From the NCBI GenBank assembly GCA_963816925.1, contig CAWFMY010000011.1:1-64000 (forward strand): DNA of 64,000 nt, read 5' to 3'. Origin of the DNA: CAIWHR01 sp963816925 (GTDB lineage Bacteria; Pseudomonadota; Gammaproteobacteria; Burkholderiales; Casimicrobiaceae). Below are positions 1 through 8,840 of this stretch, in pieces. Under the pieces are notes generated by a model that saw nothing but the letters and a program-made list of their open reading frames with translations, was not told where the DNA came from and made no database searches. A program made the translations under genes and the position numbers. Numbering within the stretch: the stretch's first letter is position 1; the number at the start of each line of letters is the position of its first letter.

Positions 1-152
1 AGACCGAGCTGCTGATCCAGGCGGGCGAGGCGCAGGTGATGCTGCGCACGCACGGTCGGCCCTCGGTCAATCCCGCGGACAAGATCGCGCTGGGCGTGGA
101 TCCGACGCACGTCCATCTCTTCGACCAGACAACGGGCGTCAGGCTCGCCTAG
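1..152 (+). CDS. Sugar ABC transporter ATP-binding protein, C-terminal end (partial)
   Basis: The gene enters from the left edge. The last 49 codons are visible, read in the third frame, and end in TAG at 150-152. The tail reads ...NPADKIALGVDPTHVHLFD..., which matches the end of the TOBE domain of MalK/UgpC-type carbohydrate importers, where 'G..V.L.vdp...HlFd..tG..l' is the usual closing pattern. The nucleotide-binding domain lies outside the window, so the substrate cannot be told. The sugar-acid dehydratase that starts 33 bases downstream on the same strand suggests uptake of a sugar or sugar acid that feeds this pathway. This is an inference from position. Confidence 0.75.
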   Translation, partial: TELLIQAGEAQVMLRTHGRPSVNPADKIALGVDPTHVHLFDQTTGVRLA

Positions 153-185
153 TTTTTCGCAGCACCATCTATTTCAGGGCAATCG

Positions 186-1922
186 ATGAGCACCAAGCCG
201 GCACGCAGGAAAAGCAAGCTTCGCTCCACCGAATGGTTCGGTCGCGGGGACCGTGATGCCATAACGCATCGCTCGTGGATGAAGAACCAGGGCATCCCGC
301 ACGACCAGTTCGACGGCCGGCCGGTGATCGGCATCTGCAACACGTGGTCGCAGGCCACGCCCTGCAACGCGCATTTCCGCGAGCTCGCCCAGCACGTGCG
401 CGACGGCGTGCTCGACGCCGGCGGCTTCCCGATCGAATTTCCGGTGATGAGTCTCGGCGAGACGCTGATGCGCCCGACGACGATGCTGTTCCGCAACCAG
501 GCGGCGATGGACGTCGAGGAGTCGATCCGCGCCAATCCGTTCGACGGCGTCGTGCTGCTGATGGGCTGCGACAAGACGACGCCGTCGCTGCTGATGGGCG
601 CCGCATCGTGCGACCTGCCGACGATCGGCGTCTCCGGCGGACCGATGCTGAACGGCAAGTACCGCGGCACGGACATCGGCTCGGGCACGATGGTGTGGCA
701 GGTCACGGCGATGCTCAAGACGGGCGAGATGAAGCCCGCCGACATGCTTGAGGTCGAGTCGTGCATGTCGCGCTCCGCCGGCCACTGCATGACGATGGGC
801 ACCGCGTCGACGATGGCGTCGATGGTCGAGGCGCTGGGCATGGGCCTGCCGACCAACGCGGCGATTCCGGCGGTGGATTCGCGCCGCCGCGTGCTCGCGC
901 GCATGGCGGGCCGGCGCATCGTCGAGATGGTCCACGAAGATCTGCGGATGTCGAAGATCCTGACGCGCGACGCCTTCGAGAACGCGATCATGGTCAACGG
1001 CGCGATCGGCGGCTCCACCAATGCGGTCGTCCACCTGCTCGCCATTGCGGGACGAATGGGCGTCAAGCTGACGCTCGACGACTGGGACCGGCTCGGCCGC
1101 GACATGCCCTGCCTCGTCAACCTGATGCCGTCGGGCAAGTACCTGATGGAGGATTTCTACTACGCGGGCGGCCTGCCGGTCGTGATCAGGGAGATCGGAC
1201 GTTACCTTCACAAGAAGGCGCTCACCGTCAACGGCGAGACGCTGTGGCACAACAGCAAGGACGCGGTCAACTACAACCCGGACGTGATCACCCCGCTCGG
1301 CAAGCCGTTCAAGCCGCAGGGCGGCATCGCCGTGCTGCGCGGAAATCTCGCGCCCGACGGCTGCGTGCTGAAGCCCTCGGCCGCAACGCCCAGGCTCCTG
1401 AAGCACAAGGGCCGCGCGGTGGTGTTCGACGACGTCGAGGACCTGCACAAGCGCATCGACGATCCGAAGCTCGACGTCGACGCCAATTCGGTGCTGGTGC
1501 TCAAGAATTGCGGACCGAAGGGCTACCCGGGTTTTCCGGAAGTCGGCAATTTTGCGCTTCCGGCGAAGCTCCTGAAGAAGGGCGTCACCGACATGATCCG
1601 GATCTCCGACGCGCGGATGTCGGGCACCGCGTACGGCACCGTCGTGCTGCACACCGCGCCCGAAGCCGCCGCCGGCGGGCCGCTGGCGCTGGTGCAGAAT
1701 GGCGACCTGATCGAGCTCGACGTCGCCAAGCGGAAGATTCATCTGCACGTGAGCGCAGCCGAGCTCGCGCGTCGTCGCGCGAAGTGGAAGGCGCCGAAGC
1801 CGCATTCGGACCGCGGCTGGGTCAAGCTCTATTGCGACACCGTGCAGCAGGCGGACAAAGGCGTCGACCTCGATTTCCTGGTCGGCAAGTCGGGAGCAAA
1901 AGTCGGGCGCGAAAGCCACTGA
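186..1922 (+). CDS. IlvD/EDD-family sugar-acid dehydratase (L-arabonate dehydratase type)
   Basis: A 578-residue Fe-S dehydratase. The family removes water from 2,3-dihydroxy acids to give 2-keto-3-deoxy acids. Likely cluster ligands are C60 (in CNTWSQATPC), C128 (in GCDKTTPS) and C201 (in SAGHCMTMGTAST). The loop ISDARMSGTAYG near residue 477 carries the conserved catalytic serine. The signature GPKGYPGFPEVGN and the length of about 580 residues match pentonate dehydratases (arabonate, xylonate) better than dihydroxy-acid dehydratase of branched amino acid synthesis, which has GPGMPEM at this site. The gene follows a sugar ABC ATPase, so it probably belongs to a non-phosphorylative pentose pathway. 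The exact substrate is uncertain. The ATG at 186 gives the usual N-terminus, and the frame is intact. Confidence 0.88.
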   Translation: MSTKPARRKSKLRSTEWFGRGDRDAITHRSWMKNQGIPHDQFDGRPVIGICNTWSQATPCNAHFRELAQHVRDGVLDAGGFPIEFPVMSLGETLMRPTTMLFRNQAAMDVEESIRANPFDGVVLLMGCDKTTPSLLMGAASCDLPTIGVSGGPMLNGKYRGTDIGSGTMVWQVTAMLKTGEMKPADMLEVESCMSRSAGHCMTMGTASTMASMVEALGMGLPTNAAIPAVDSRRRVLARMAGRRIVEMVHEDLRMSKILTRDAFENAIMVNGAIGGSTNAVVHLLAIAGRMGVKLTLDDWDRLGRDMPCLVNLMPSGKYLMEDFYYAGGLPVVIREIGRYLHKKALTVNGETLWHNSKDAVNYNPDVITPLGKPFKPQGGIAVLRGNLAPDGCVLKPSAATPRLLKHKGRAVVFDDVEDLHKRIDDPKLDVDANSVLVLKNCGPKGYPGFPEVGNFALPAKLLKKGVTDMIRISDARMSGTAYGTVVLHTAPEAAAGGPLALVQNGDLIELDVAKRKIHLHVSAAELARRRAKWKAPKPHSDRGWVKLYCDTVQQADKGVDLDFLVGKSGAKVGRESH

Positions 1923-2001
1923 CGACGCGCGACGGGACGGGCCGCCACAGCGCGCGGCCCGCATAGGAGAAAATCCGGATCTCACCGGAAGCGGAGGAAG
2001 C

Positions 2002-2415
2002 ATGAACATGAACGTTGCAATTTCGGCCGTCGTCATGGCCGTGATGTCGTTGATGCTGGGTTTTGTCGTGCATGGCTGGCTGCTCGGACCCGACTACAAG
2101 GCGCTGGGCGCGCTCTTCCGCCCCGAAGACCAGCAGATGAACTTTTTCGGATTCATGATCGCCGCGCATGTGCTGATCGGCATCGGCTTCACCTGGATCT
2201 ATCGCATGGGCCGCGAGGCGAAACCGTTTCTCGGCCAGGGCGTGCGCTTCGGCCTCGCCGTGGCGGTGCTGACGATCATCCCGACCTACCTCATCTACTA
2301 TGCCGTCCAGCCGATGCCGGGCAACGTCGTCGCCAAGCAGATCATCTTCGATACGATGGCGATGGTGTTGATGGGCGTCGTTTGTGCCTGGCTCAATCAG
2401 GACAGGCGCGCGTAG
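2002..2415 (+). CDS. Small integral membrane protein, four predicted helices
   Basis: A 137-residue hydrophobic protein. Membrane segments lie at roughly residues 5-28, 50-70, 83-103 and 114-133, joined by short charged loops. A strong ribosome site (GGAGGAAG) sits one base before the ATG and fixes the start. I do not recognise a characterised family. It resembles the many four-helix DUF1761-like inner-membrane proteins of proteobacteria, but no motif settles this. It starts 79 bases after the dehydratase stop on the same strand, so it could be a distal operon member. Its last 19 bases overlap the end of the convergent secreted-protein gene. Confidence 0.7.
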   Translation: MNMNVAISAVVMAVMSLMLGFVVHGWLLGPDYKALGALFRPEDQQMNFFGFMIAAHVLIGIGFTWIYRMGREAKPFLGQGVRFGLAVAVLTIIPTYLIYYAVQPMPGNVVAKQIIFDTMAMVLMGVVCAWLNQDRRA

Positions 2416-2996
2416 AACGGCATCGCGGCGCCGGCCGGCGCCGTCGTCCGGGATCCGATGACCTTCGTGTAGTACCCATCGAAGGCGACGGTCCACGTTT
2501 TTCCATCGTCGGTCGACGATTCCCACAACTGGCGCACGCGGCCGTCGGGCAGCGGCGTCCACGCGATCCGCTGCAGCGCGCGCCCCGTCGCCGGGCTCGC
2601 AGCCGGCGTCGCGCCTGACAGCACCATCCTGCCGTCGACGAGCCCGCCGTCGAGCTGCAGCAGAGCGCCGCTGCTGTCGACCCACGTCTGGTGCCATTGC
2701 TTGCGCCCGGCGTCGTAGAGGTTGAGGCTCGTGCCGGAAAACCCTCCGGCGCCGCTCCAGTGCTCCTCCAGCGCGCAGCCCTTGTGCACGCTGACGATGC
2801 GGTTCGTGCCCTGCAGCTTTCCCGCGGCGTCGCGGACCTCCCATTCGCCCTGCCAGAAGTCGAATTGCCGGAATTCCGGGCCCGTGCAGGCCGGCGGCGG
2901 GGGTACGGCAGGCTTGTCGTCGGCGAACACGTGCGAGACCGCGCACGCGCACATTGCAGCGGCTACGCCGAGAAAGCTCAGAAGATGGAATTTCAT
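2397..2996 (-). CDS. Secreted DUF1579-like hypothetical protein
   Basis: A 199-residue protein with a clear signal peptide (MKFHLLSFLGVAAAMCACA..., cleavage probably after VFA). The mature part carries FRQFDFWQGEWEVRD near residue 50, then regularly spaced strands such as LEEHWSG, WHQTWVDSSG, LQLDGGLVDGRMVLSG and TWTVAFDGYYTK. This 'FDFwlGeWev' pattern is typical of lipocalin-like DUF1579-type proteins, predicted beta-barrels of unknown function in the periplasm or outside the cell. The start at 2996 is preferred over a longer reading because it begins exactly at the signal peptide. Ligand and role are unknown. Confidence 0.72.
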   Translation of the reverse strand: MKFHLLSFLGVAAAMCACAVSHVFADDKPAVPPPPACTGPEFRQFDFWQGEWEVRDAAGKLQGTNRIVSVHKGCALEEHWSGAGGFSGTSLNLYDAGRKQWHQTWVDSSGALLQLDGGLVDGRMVLSGATPAASPATGRALQRIAWTPLPDGRVRQLWESSTDDGKTWTVAFDGYYTKVIGSRTTAPAGAAMPFYARLS

Positions 2997-3121
2997 GGAA
3001 ATCTCCGGTAATCGTCGAACCGCGATTCGCCAGTCCGGATCCTGCCGCGCAAATGGCCTTATCACAAGGTCCATTTAGACGTACATTACTGGGCCATTGA
3101 GGGCGCGCGACGGAGAACGGC

Positions 3122-4616
3122 ATGGCGAGGCAGGCGCAGGGCGCGCTGCTGCCGCTGCAGAGCGGGCGCGGCAACGAAGGGCTCGGGCTCGCCGCGCAGA
3201 TCTACAAGACCTGCCTCGGGGCGATCGTCGAGGGGCGTCTCGCGGCGGGCGCCCGGCTGCCGTCGGCGCGGCAGCTCGCCGCCGACTGGCAGCGTCTCGC
3301 GCAACACCGTCGATGAAGCGCTCGGCCGGCTGCAATCCGAAGGCTTCCTGGTGCGCCGCGTCGGTGGCGGCACGTTCGTCGCGGCCGACGTTCCCATTCC
3401 GGACGTGAGGGCGGCGCCGGCGCGCGTTCGCGGGCCCGCGGAGATCGGGAGGCGCGCGCTCGCGAATGTCTCCGCCTTTGGACGCAGCGCATCCCGTGCG
3501 CATGCGCCGTTCAGCGCGCCGCGGCCCGAGGCCTTCGTCGCCGGTTTGCCGGCGCTGGATCTTTTCCCGCTGGACCTCTGGCGCAGGCTGCTGGCGCGCC
3601 GGATGCGCTCGAGTGGGCGGGCGCTGCTCGGCTACTTTCCGACGATGGGGCACGGCCCGCTGCGGGAGGCGACGGCGCGCCATCTCGCCACCGCGCGCGG
3701 GATCGCGTGCGCGCCGGGGCAGGTGATGATCGTCAACAGCACGATGCAGGCCCTCGACCTCGTCGCGCGCGTGCTGCTGGAACCCGGCGACGCGGCGTGG
3801 GTCGAGGACCCGGGCTATCCCAACCTGCGCGCCGCGCTGGGGATGGCCGGCGCGCGATGCGTCCCCGTGCGCGTCGACGACGGCGGGCTCGATGTTGCGC
3901 ACGGCGTGCGCATCGCTCCCCGGGCCGCGCTCGCCTGCGTGTCGCCATCGTGCCAGTACCCGACCGGCGTGACGCTGTCGCTCGAGCGCCGGGTGGCGTT
4001 GCTGCACTGGGCCGAGCGCGCCGGCGCCTGGATCGTCGAGGACGACTACCAGTGCGAGTTCACCTATGAAGGACGGCCGATCGCGCCGATCGCGAGCCTC
4101 GACCGCGGCGAGCGCGTCATCTATCTCGGCACGTACACGAACGCGGTGTTTCCGTCGCTGCGCATCGCCTATGCGGTGCTGCCGAACGCGCTGGTGCCCG
4201 CGTTCGAGGCGGTGCGCGGCCAGCTCGACGACCATACGCACGGGCTCCTGCAGGCGGTGCTGGCCGATTTCGCCGACGGCGGCCATTTCAACGCGCACCT
4301 GCGGAAGATGCGCGCCGTCTATCAGGACCGGCGCAATGCGCTCGTGGCCGCATGCGCGCGCGAATTCGGCGGCGGCGCGCGGCTCGGCCCGGCCGTCACC
4401 GGGATGAACGCGGCGCTGCACCTTCCGCGGCGCATGCCCGATCACGTCGTCGCGGCACGTGCGCGCGCCGCGGGGATCGATGCGTTTCCGCTGTCACGCT
4501 ACGCGGCAGGGGCGCCGGGGTGGAACGGGTTGCTGCTCGGGTACACCGCGTTGCCGGAGCGGCGGATTGCGAGCGGCATCGCGCGGCTGGCGCAGGTTAT
4601 CGGGGCCGGCGGATGA
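3122..4616 (+). CDS. MocR/GabR-family transcriptional regulator, frame-disrupted; PLP lysine replaced
   Basis: A GntR-type winged helix (LAAQIYKTCLGAIVEGRLAA..., LPSARQLAADW) is followed by a class-I aminotransferase-like domain, about 495 residues in total, the usual MocR length. The frame breaks near 3290: the expected VSRNTVDEALGRLQSEGF and VRRVGGGTFVA continue in the next frame, consistent with one extra base. The aminotransferase part has the expected NSTMQALDLVARVL, EDPGYPN, SPSCQYPTG and EDDYQCEF blocks. Where the family has GTFSK, with the lysine that binds pyridoxal phosphate, this protein reads GTYTN (codons 4129-4143), so the Schiff-base lysine is an asparagine. The start at 3122 follows GGAGAACGGC. 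The controlled gene is unknown. Confidence 0.8.
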
Positions 4617-4623
4617 ATCGCCG

Positions 4624-5433
4624 CTACACCTTCGTCCCGGCCACGTTGTAGCCGAACGCATCGGCGAAGAACGTGCCGTCGCGGTGACGATCGGCGAGCG
4701 CGGCGGCAAAGCGGTCCGCTTCGTCCCGCGTGATATCCCCTGCCGCGATGGCCATGTCCAGGCGGTCGTGGAGGAACACCATGTTCACGAAATCCGGATG
4801 GGTGATCTCGTAGATCTTGACGGCCTGCTCGATGTCGACAAGGCCGGCGCGCACGAACATCCCGCGCAGCCGGGTGCCGCTGTGCGGGTTCACGATCATG
4901 CGCAGCAGCGCGCGCGTGCTCGCCTCGTGCACTTTTCGATGGTTCGAATCGTCGAGGGCAAGACCGTGCTGTCCGTGGTCCGGGTCGATCGCCATCACGC
5001 GGCCGCCGGGGCGCGTGACGCGCAGCATCTCGCGCAGTCCGGCTTCGGGTTGCTCGAGGTGCTGGAACACGCGCTCGGCGCGGACGGCATCGAAGGTCGC
5101 GTCGGGAAACGGCAGCGCGTAGATGCTCGCCACCTTGAGGTCGACGGGCTGGCGTGACGCGTCCGCCGCGCGCCTCGCGGCCGCGATCATCGCTTCCGAC
5201 GGGTCGATTCCGGCGACCTTGCCGCGCGGACCGACGCGCAAGGCGAGCTCGACACAGACTTCGCCCGCGCCGCACCCGACGTCGAGCACCGCCGCGCCGG
5301 GCAGCAGCCGCAGCATCTCGTAGCCTTCGCGGCGAGCGCCGGCCAGACGGTCCGCAAGCACCGCGAGGTAGTCGACAAGGTGCTCCGCGCGCGTGCTGCC
5401 GTCGACGTCCGAAAATCCCGTGGTCTTTCTCAT
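4624..5433 (-). CDS. Class I SAM-dependent methyltransferase
   Basis: A 269-residue Rossmann methyltransferase of the UbiE/Methyltransf_11 type. Motif I is VLDVGCGAGEVCVELA (about residues 50-65), followed by GIDPSEAMIAAA, the acidic loop LKVASIYALPFPDATFDAV and motif III-like LREMLRVTRPGGRVMAIDPDHG. The C-terminal cap is helical. Such proteins methylate small molecules, and the substrate cannot be read from sequence. It lies convergent to the MocR gene, with only 7 bases between the stops. The start is the first ATG of the frame and gives a compact N-terminus. Confidence 0.82.
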   Translation of the reverse strand: MRKTTGFSDVDGSTRAEHLVDYLAVLADRLAGARREGYEMLRLLPGAAVLDVGCGAGEVCVELALRVGPRGKVAGIDPSEAMIAAARRAADASRQPVDLKVASIYALPFPDATFDAVRAERVFQHLEQPEAGLREMLRVTRPGGRVMAIDPDHGQHGLALDDSNHRKVHEASTRALLRMIVNPHSGTRLRGMFVRAGLVDIEQAVKIYEITHPDFVNMVFLHDRLDMAIAAGDITRDEADRFAAALADRHRDGTFFADAFGYNVAGTKV

Positions 5434-5481
5434 GGGTCGAAATGATAGACGAAACGGCGCGTCGAAACGCCCGATCCACGG

Positions 5482-6234
5482 TTAAATCGGCAGGAACACC
5501 GCCGTCGCAAGCGTCTGGACGACCTTGCGGATCGTGCGGTTGGTGCGCTGCGCGGCGATCTCCGCCATGACGTCCTGGTACGCGATCATCTTGCCGAACT
5601 CGCGCTCGAAGGAGAGGTTCGCCGTATCGCGGCCGATTTCATTCGACAGCAGCAATGGCTCGCCCTTCGCGTCGTGGGCGCTCGCGAGTTTCCAGGCGGC
5701 AATTTCGATGTTGCGCGCGGAGTTGTAGAGCTTTTGCGCATCGAGCAGGTCGGTGAGGTAGAGCTCCGTCTTCCCGTTGTAGGACAGGAAGACCATGCTT
5801 GCGATCCCGACGCCGAAGGCGAACACCCGGTCGCCGGAATACTCCGGCTTGAGCGCGAGCAGGACGGCGTCGCCGCCGCGCACGTTGCCGAGCTCGGCGA
5901 AGCGGAACTCGGCGTGCGGGTCGAACGCGCGGGCCAGGGCTGCTTCCATGCTGGCTGAACCGCCCTTGCGCCATTCGCGCGGGTTGCGCCGATAGAGCTT
6001 TTCCATCAGAAGGCGCGCCGAAGCGAGGCATTCCTGCAGATGCGCCTCGGCGGCGATGTCGATGTCCGACTTTGCGAGATCCGAGGCGCGGAAACTGCGC
6101 TCGGCAGGGGCCGGGCGCTTGCCGGTGCTGGGGGCCGCGGGCGGAAAGGTGGGCGTCCCGGCACAGCCCGCGAGAAGGGCGCAGGAGATGACTGCGCAAC
6201 GAATCGAACGTGCGCGTCGTCGCTGCCGTTCCAA
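5482..6234 (-). CDS. Lipoprotein of unknown function, TTG start
   Basis: A 250-residue predicted lipoprotein. The best start is TTG at 6234: it is preceded by GGAGAGG at seven bases, and the product then begins MERQRRRARS followed by a hydrophobic stretch and lipobox LLAGC (lipidated C24). No ATG gives a sensible signal. The mature protein has helical segments (FRASDLAKSDIDIAAEAH, LMEKLYRRNPREW) and a strand-rich part (VFAFGVGIASMVFLSYNGK). The positively charged end RTNRTIRKVVQTLATAVFLP could approach the membrane. I recognise no family. It is divergent from the cytochrome c gene at 6394, across a 159-base spacer. Confidence 0.72.
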   Translation of the reverse strand: MERQRRRARSIRCAVISCALLAGCAGTPTFPPAAPSTGKRPAPAERSFRASDLAKSDIDIAAEAHLQECLASARLLMEKLYRRNPREWRKGGSASMEAALARAFDPHAEFRFAELGNVRGGDAVLLALKPEYSGDRVFAFGVGIASMVFLSYNGKTELYLTDLLDAQKLYNSARNIEIAAWKLASAHDAKGEPLLLSNEIGRDTANLSFEREFGKMIAYQDVMAEIAAQRTNRTIRKVVQTLATAVFLPI

Positions 6235-6393
6235 GGCTCTGCCTCTCCCCTGCGCCAATCCGCGATCTTTCGCAATCGTGCCGCGCGGCCCTAGCCTAGA
6301 CCGGCGGGCCCGGCAGGGCAAGGTGTGGGCGTCCGGCCGCGATTCCCGCCATAATCCGATCTTTGCTGATGGTTGGCCAAGGGAGCGCGATCG

Positions 6394-6732
6394 ATGCGTT
6401 GGATGGGATCGGTGTTGCTGATGGGGGTTGCGGCCGCCGCACAGGCGCAATCGCCGCCCGCGAATTCGCGCGGCGAGTTGCTCTACACGACCCATTGCGT
6501 CGGATGCCACACGACGCAGGTCCACTGGCGCGACAGGAAGCTCGCGTCCGACTGGGCGAGCCTCACCGCGCAGGTCGAGCGTTGGCAGAAGAACGCGAAT
6601 CTCGGTTGGGGCGGCGACGACATCGATGCGGTCGCCCGGTATCTCAACGCGGCGTACTACCACTTCCCGCGATCCGGCGAAAAGCCGGTCGGCGCAGGCC
6701 ATCGCCCGTTTCACATCGCCCTGCGCGACTGA
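6394..6732 (+). CDS. Periplasmic mono-haem c-type cytochrome
   Basis: A 112-residue protein starting at the ATG at 6394, which has AAGGGA upstream. It has a signal peptide (MRWMGSVLLMGVAAAAQAQ) and one haem-attachment site CVGCH near residue 35. A methionine axial ligand is not obvious, because the C-terminal half contains no clear candidate after the haem site. The protein is therefore a small electron carrier or sensor rather than a typical cytochrome c551. It precedes the ureidoglycolate-lyase-like gene by 16 bases. A functional link between the two is possible but not established. Confidence 0.8.
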   Translation: MRWMGSVLLMGVAAAAQAQSPPANSRGELLYTTHCVGCHTTQVHWRDRKLASDWASLTAQVERWQKNANLGWGGDDIDAVARYLNAAYYHFPRSGEKPVGAGHRPFHIALRD

Positions 6733-6748
6733 CCGCGCGGTCACTGTC

Positions 6749-7393
6749 GTGCCCGCCGTCGCCGACTACCTGAATCCGGATATTCCCGCGGGGCTGCGCC
6801 GGGTCGCGATCCCGGTCGTCGACGCCACGCCGGCGTCGCTCGATGGCTATGGCCGGCTGGTCGCCGACCCGGCGGCGTGCGCGATCGAAATCGTGCGCTG
6901 GCCCGCGCAGGGCCGCCGCCCGGTCGACCCCGATACCGGCGACGAAGGCGGCACCACGGAGGGCACCTTCATCAGCGAATGGCAGGGCGACATCCTCTTT
7001 GGCCGCAACGATGCGGTGGGGGGCCATTACATCCTGGCCTATGCCGACGATCCCGCCACGGCCGACCGCGGCACTCGCCGCGACCCCGCGCGCATCCTGC
7101 TGTGGCACGCGAACTATCATCCCGACGGCGGGCAGTTGTTCTTTCCGCTGGACAGGAAGCCGTTCCTCGTCCCGCTCGCGCTCCCCGGCGACGACATCGA
7201 GCCGATGGATTTCGTCTGCTTCCGCTTCGACGGCAGCCGCGGCCTCTACATCCACCCGAACATCTGGCACGAAGGTGTGTTCACGACGCGCGGCACGCAG
7301 CGGTTCTTCGACAAGCAGGGCGCCGTGCATGCGCGGGTGTCGGTCGACTTCGCGCGCGAGTTCGGGTGCCTGGTCGAGGCCCCGATCGGCTGA
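6749..7393 (+). CDS. Ureidoglycolate lyase-like protein (AllA family)
   Basis: A 214-residue protein of the AllA-type cupin fold. The family cleaves ureidoglycolate to glyoxylate and urea in allantoin breakdown, although many members have other or unknown substrates. Visible family features are the central ILAYADDPA segment, the strand LLWHANYHPDGGQLFFPLD, FLVPLALPGDDIEPMDFVCF and the terminal YIHPNIWHEG region. The likely start is GTG at 6749 (VVPAVADYLNPD...). Longer readings run back through the cytochrome gene and look non-coding. No other purine-catabolism gene is nearby, so the true substrate is open. Confidence 0.75.
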   Translation: MPAVADYLNPDIPAGLRRVAIPVVDATPASLDGYGRLVADPAACAIEIVRWPAQGRRPVDPDTGDEGGTTEGTFISEWQGDILFGRNDAVGGHYILAYADDPATADRGTRRDPARILLWHANYHPDGGQLFFPLDRKPFLVPLALPGDDIEPMDFVCFRFDGSRGLYIHPNIWHEGVFTTRGTQRFFDKQGAVHARVSVDFAREFGCLVEAPIG

Positions 7394-7422
7394 CTATCCG
7401 GGCGCGACTTGTGAGTTTGGTG

Positions 7423-8079
7423 TCACCCGGCTGGCTTGCGCGCGACGGACGCGAGCCAGGGTTGCTGGTCGCGCGGCAACCCGGCGGGGCGGTAGTAGTG
7501 CGTCAACGGGACAAATCCCGCCTCGGTGAGAAAGCGCTGCCACGTCTCGAGGTCGTGATACGCGCCGTAGCGGCCGCGGTTCCAGCCTTCGCTGTTGTCG
7601 CCGCGCGGATTCGAGCTGAAGAGCACGCCGCCTTTCCTGAGCGCCGCGCGCAACTCGCGCAGCACGCGCGGCAATTCCTGCCTCGGCACATGGAACAGCG
7701 AGGCGTTGGCGAACACGCCGTCGAAGCGCTCCGCCGGCAGGTCGAGCTTCAGGAAATCCTGCTCCCAGACTTCGCAGCCGGTGTCGGCGCGCGCCATCGC
7801 GGCGAACGGCGCCGCGCCCTCGAGCCCGATCGCGCGATGGCCGAGGCGCGTAAACACTGCGAGATCGCGCCCGGGACCGCAGCCGAAATCGAGGATCGAA
7901 AACGGTGGCGGGGCGTCGATGTGCCGCAGCAGCGCGTCGATGTTCTGGCGCACGTCGTGATCGCGCGTTCCGTCGCGGAACGCTTCCGCGCGCTGCGCAT
8001 AGTGCAGGAGCGTCTCCCCCGAAATGCGGTCGAGCTCGGCGGGTCCGAGCGGCGGCGTTGCGGCGGCGTCAGGATGCAT
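7423..8079 (-). CDS. Class I SAM-dependent methyltransferase (218 aa)
   Basis: A methyltransferase with motif I ILDFGCGPGRDLAVF near residue 60, the acidic residue in IGLEGAAPFAAMA, EQDFLKLDLPAERFDGVFANASLFHVP and the post-motif LRKGGVLFSSNPRGDN. This layout matches Methyltransf_25/11-type enzymes of tellurite-resistance TehB-like length. The start MHPDAAATPPLG at 8079 was chosen over an ATG 45 bases upstream because the extra residues are low-complexity. It overlaps the preceding methyltransferase gene by 11 bases, so the two are translated from one message. The substrate is unknown. Confidence 0.82.
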   Translation of the reverse strand: MHPDAAATPPLGPAELDRISGETLLHYAQRAEAFRDGTRDHDVRQNIDALLRHIDAPPPFSILDFGCGPGRDLAVFTRLGHRAIGLEGAAPFAAMARADTGCEVWEQDFLKLDLPAERFDGVFANASLFHVPRQELPRVLRELRAALRKGGVLFSSNPRGDNSEGWNRGRYGAYHDLETWQRFLTEAGFVPLTHYYRPAGLPRDQQPWLASVARKPAG

Positions 8080-8827
8080 CGGCGCGGCGGCCGACGAGGA
8101 CCGGCTGAAAGAGCACGTCGTCACGACGCTGAAGGTCCACGAAGCCCGCCTCGGTCATGAGCGGCAGCAGCTTCGCGATCGGCACCGCATAGTAACGGCT
8201 GCGCAAGACGCGCGTTTCGCACGCGCCGGTGGGCGATTCCGTCGTCAGATAGATGCGGAGGTCGTACTGGTCCCCATCCCATTCCCAGGCTTGCACCGCG
8301 AGGAAGCGCCTGCCGTCCTCGTAACGCATCCCGTAGGGACGGACATCCGGGTTCACACGCTCGATGGCGGCGTAGTCGCGCACCGAAAACACCGCGACGC
8401 CACCGGGGCGAAGGCAGCGGTGGCACGATTGGAACGCGCGCAGGATCTCCGCATCGGTCAGCAGGTGCGGAATCGCGTTGTCGCAGGCGAGCACGGCCGC
8501 CATGGAACCCGACGCGACAAGCTCGAGGCTCCGCAGGTCGTCGACCCGGGCGTCTGCGGCATGGCCCAGGCGCGAAAGCTCGGCGCGCAGTCGCTCGATG
8601 GACCGCGGCGAGATATCGGATGCGGTGACGCGATAGCCGTTCTGCAGCAAGCCGATCGCCTGCGTGCCGATGCCGCTGGCGGCGTCGAGCACACTCGCGC
8701 CGGGCTCGACGCCGCATCCCCGCAGCAGCGCGGCGAGTGCCGTGCCCTGACGGCCGACGCTGCGCTCCCAATCGTCGTAGAGGAGATGGTAGTACGGCGC
8801 GAGCTCGTCGTAGAACGATGCCGTCAT
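8069..8827 (-). CDS. Class I SAM-dependent methyltransferase (252 aa)
   Basis: The protein begins MTASFYDELAPYYHLLYDDWE, the typical opening of glycine-N-methyltransferase-like small-molecule methylases. Motif I is VLDAASGIGTQAIGLLQNGY, then ASDISPRSIERL, VDDLRSL, CDNAIPHLLTDAEI and LRPGGVAVFSVRDY. The C-terminal half is strand-rich (DQYDLRIYLTTE). The N-terminus closely matches proteins annotated as glycine/sarcosine N-methyltransferase-like. The residues do not prove that activity. It overlaps the downstream methyltransferase gene, so this is a tandem pair. Confidence 0.82.
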   Translation of the reverse strand: MTASFYDELAPYYHLLYDDWERSVGRQGTALAALLRGCGVEPGASVLDAASGIGTQAIGLLQNGYRVTASDISPRSIERLRAELSRLGHAADARVDDLRSLELVASGSMAAVLACDNAIPHLLTDAEILRAFQSCHRCLRPGGVAVFSVRDYAAIERVNPDVRPYGMRYEDGRRFLAVQAWEWDGDQYDLRIYLTTESPTGACETRVLRSRYYAVPIAKLLPLMTEAGFVDLQRRDDVLFQPVLVGRRADAS

Positions 8828-8840
8828 CGGCTCAGTGTGA

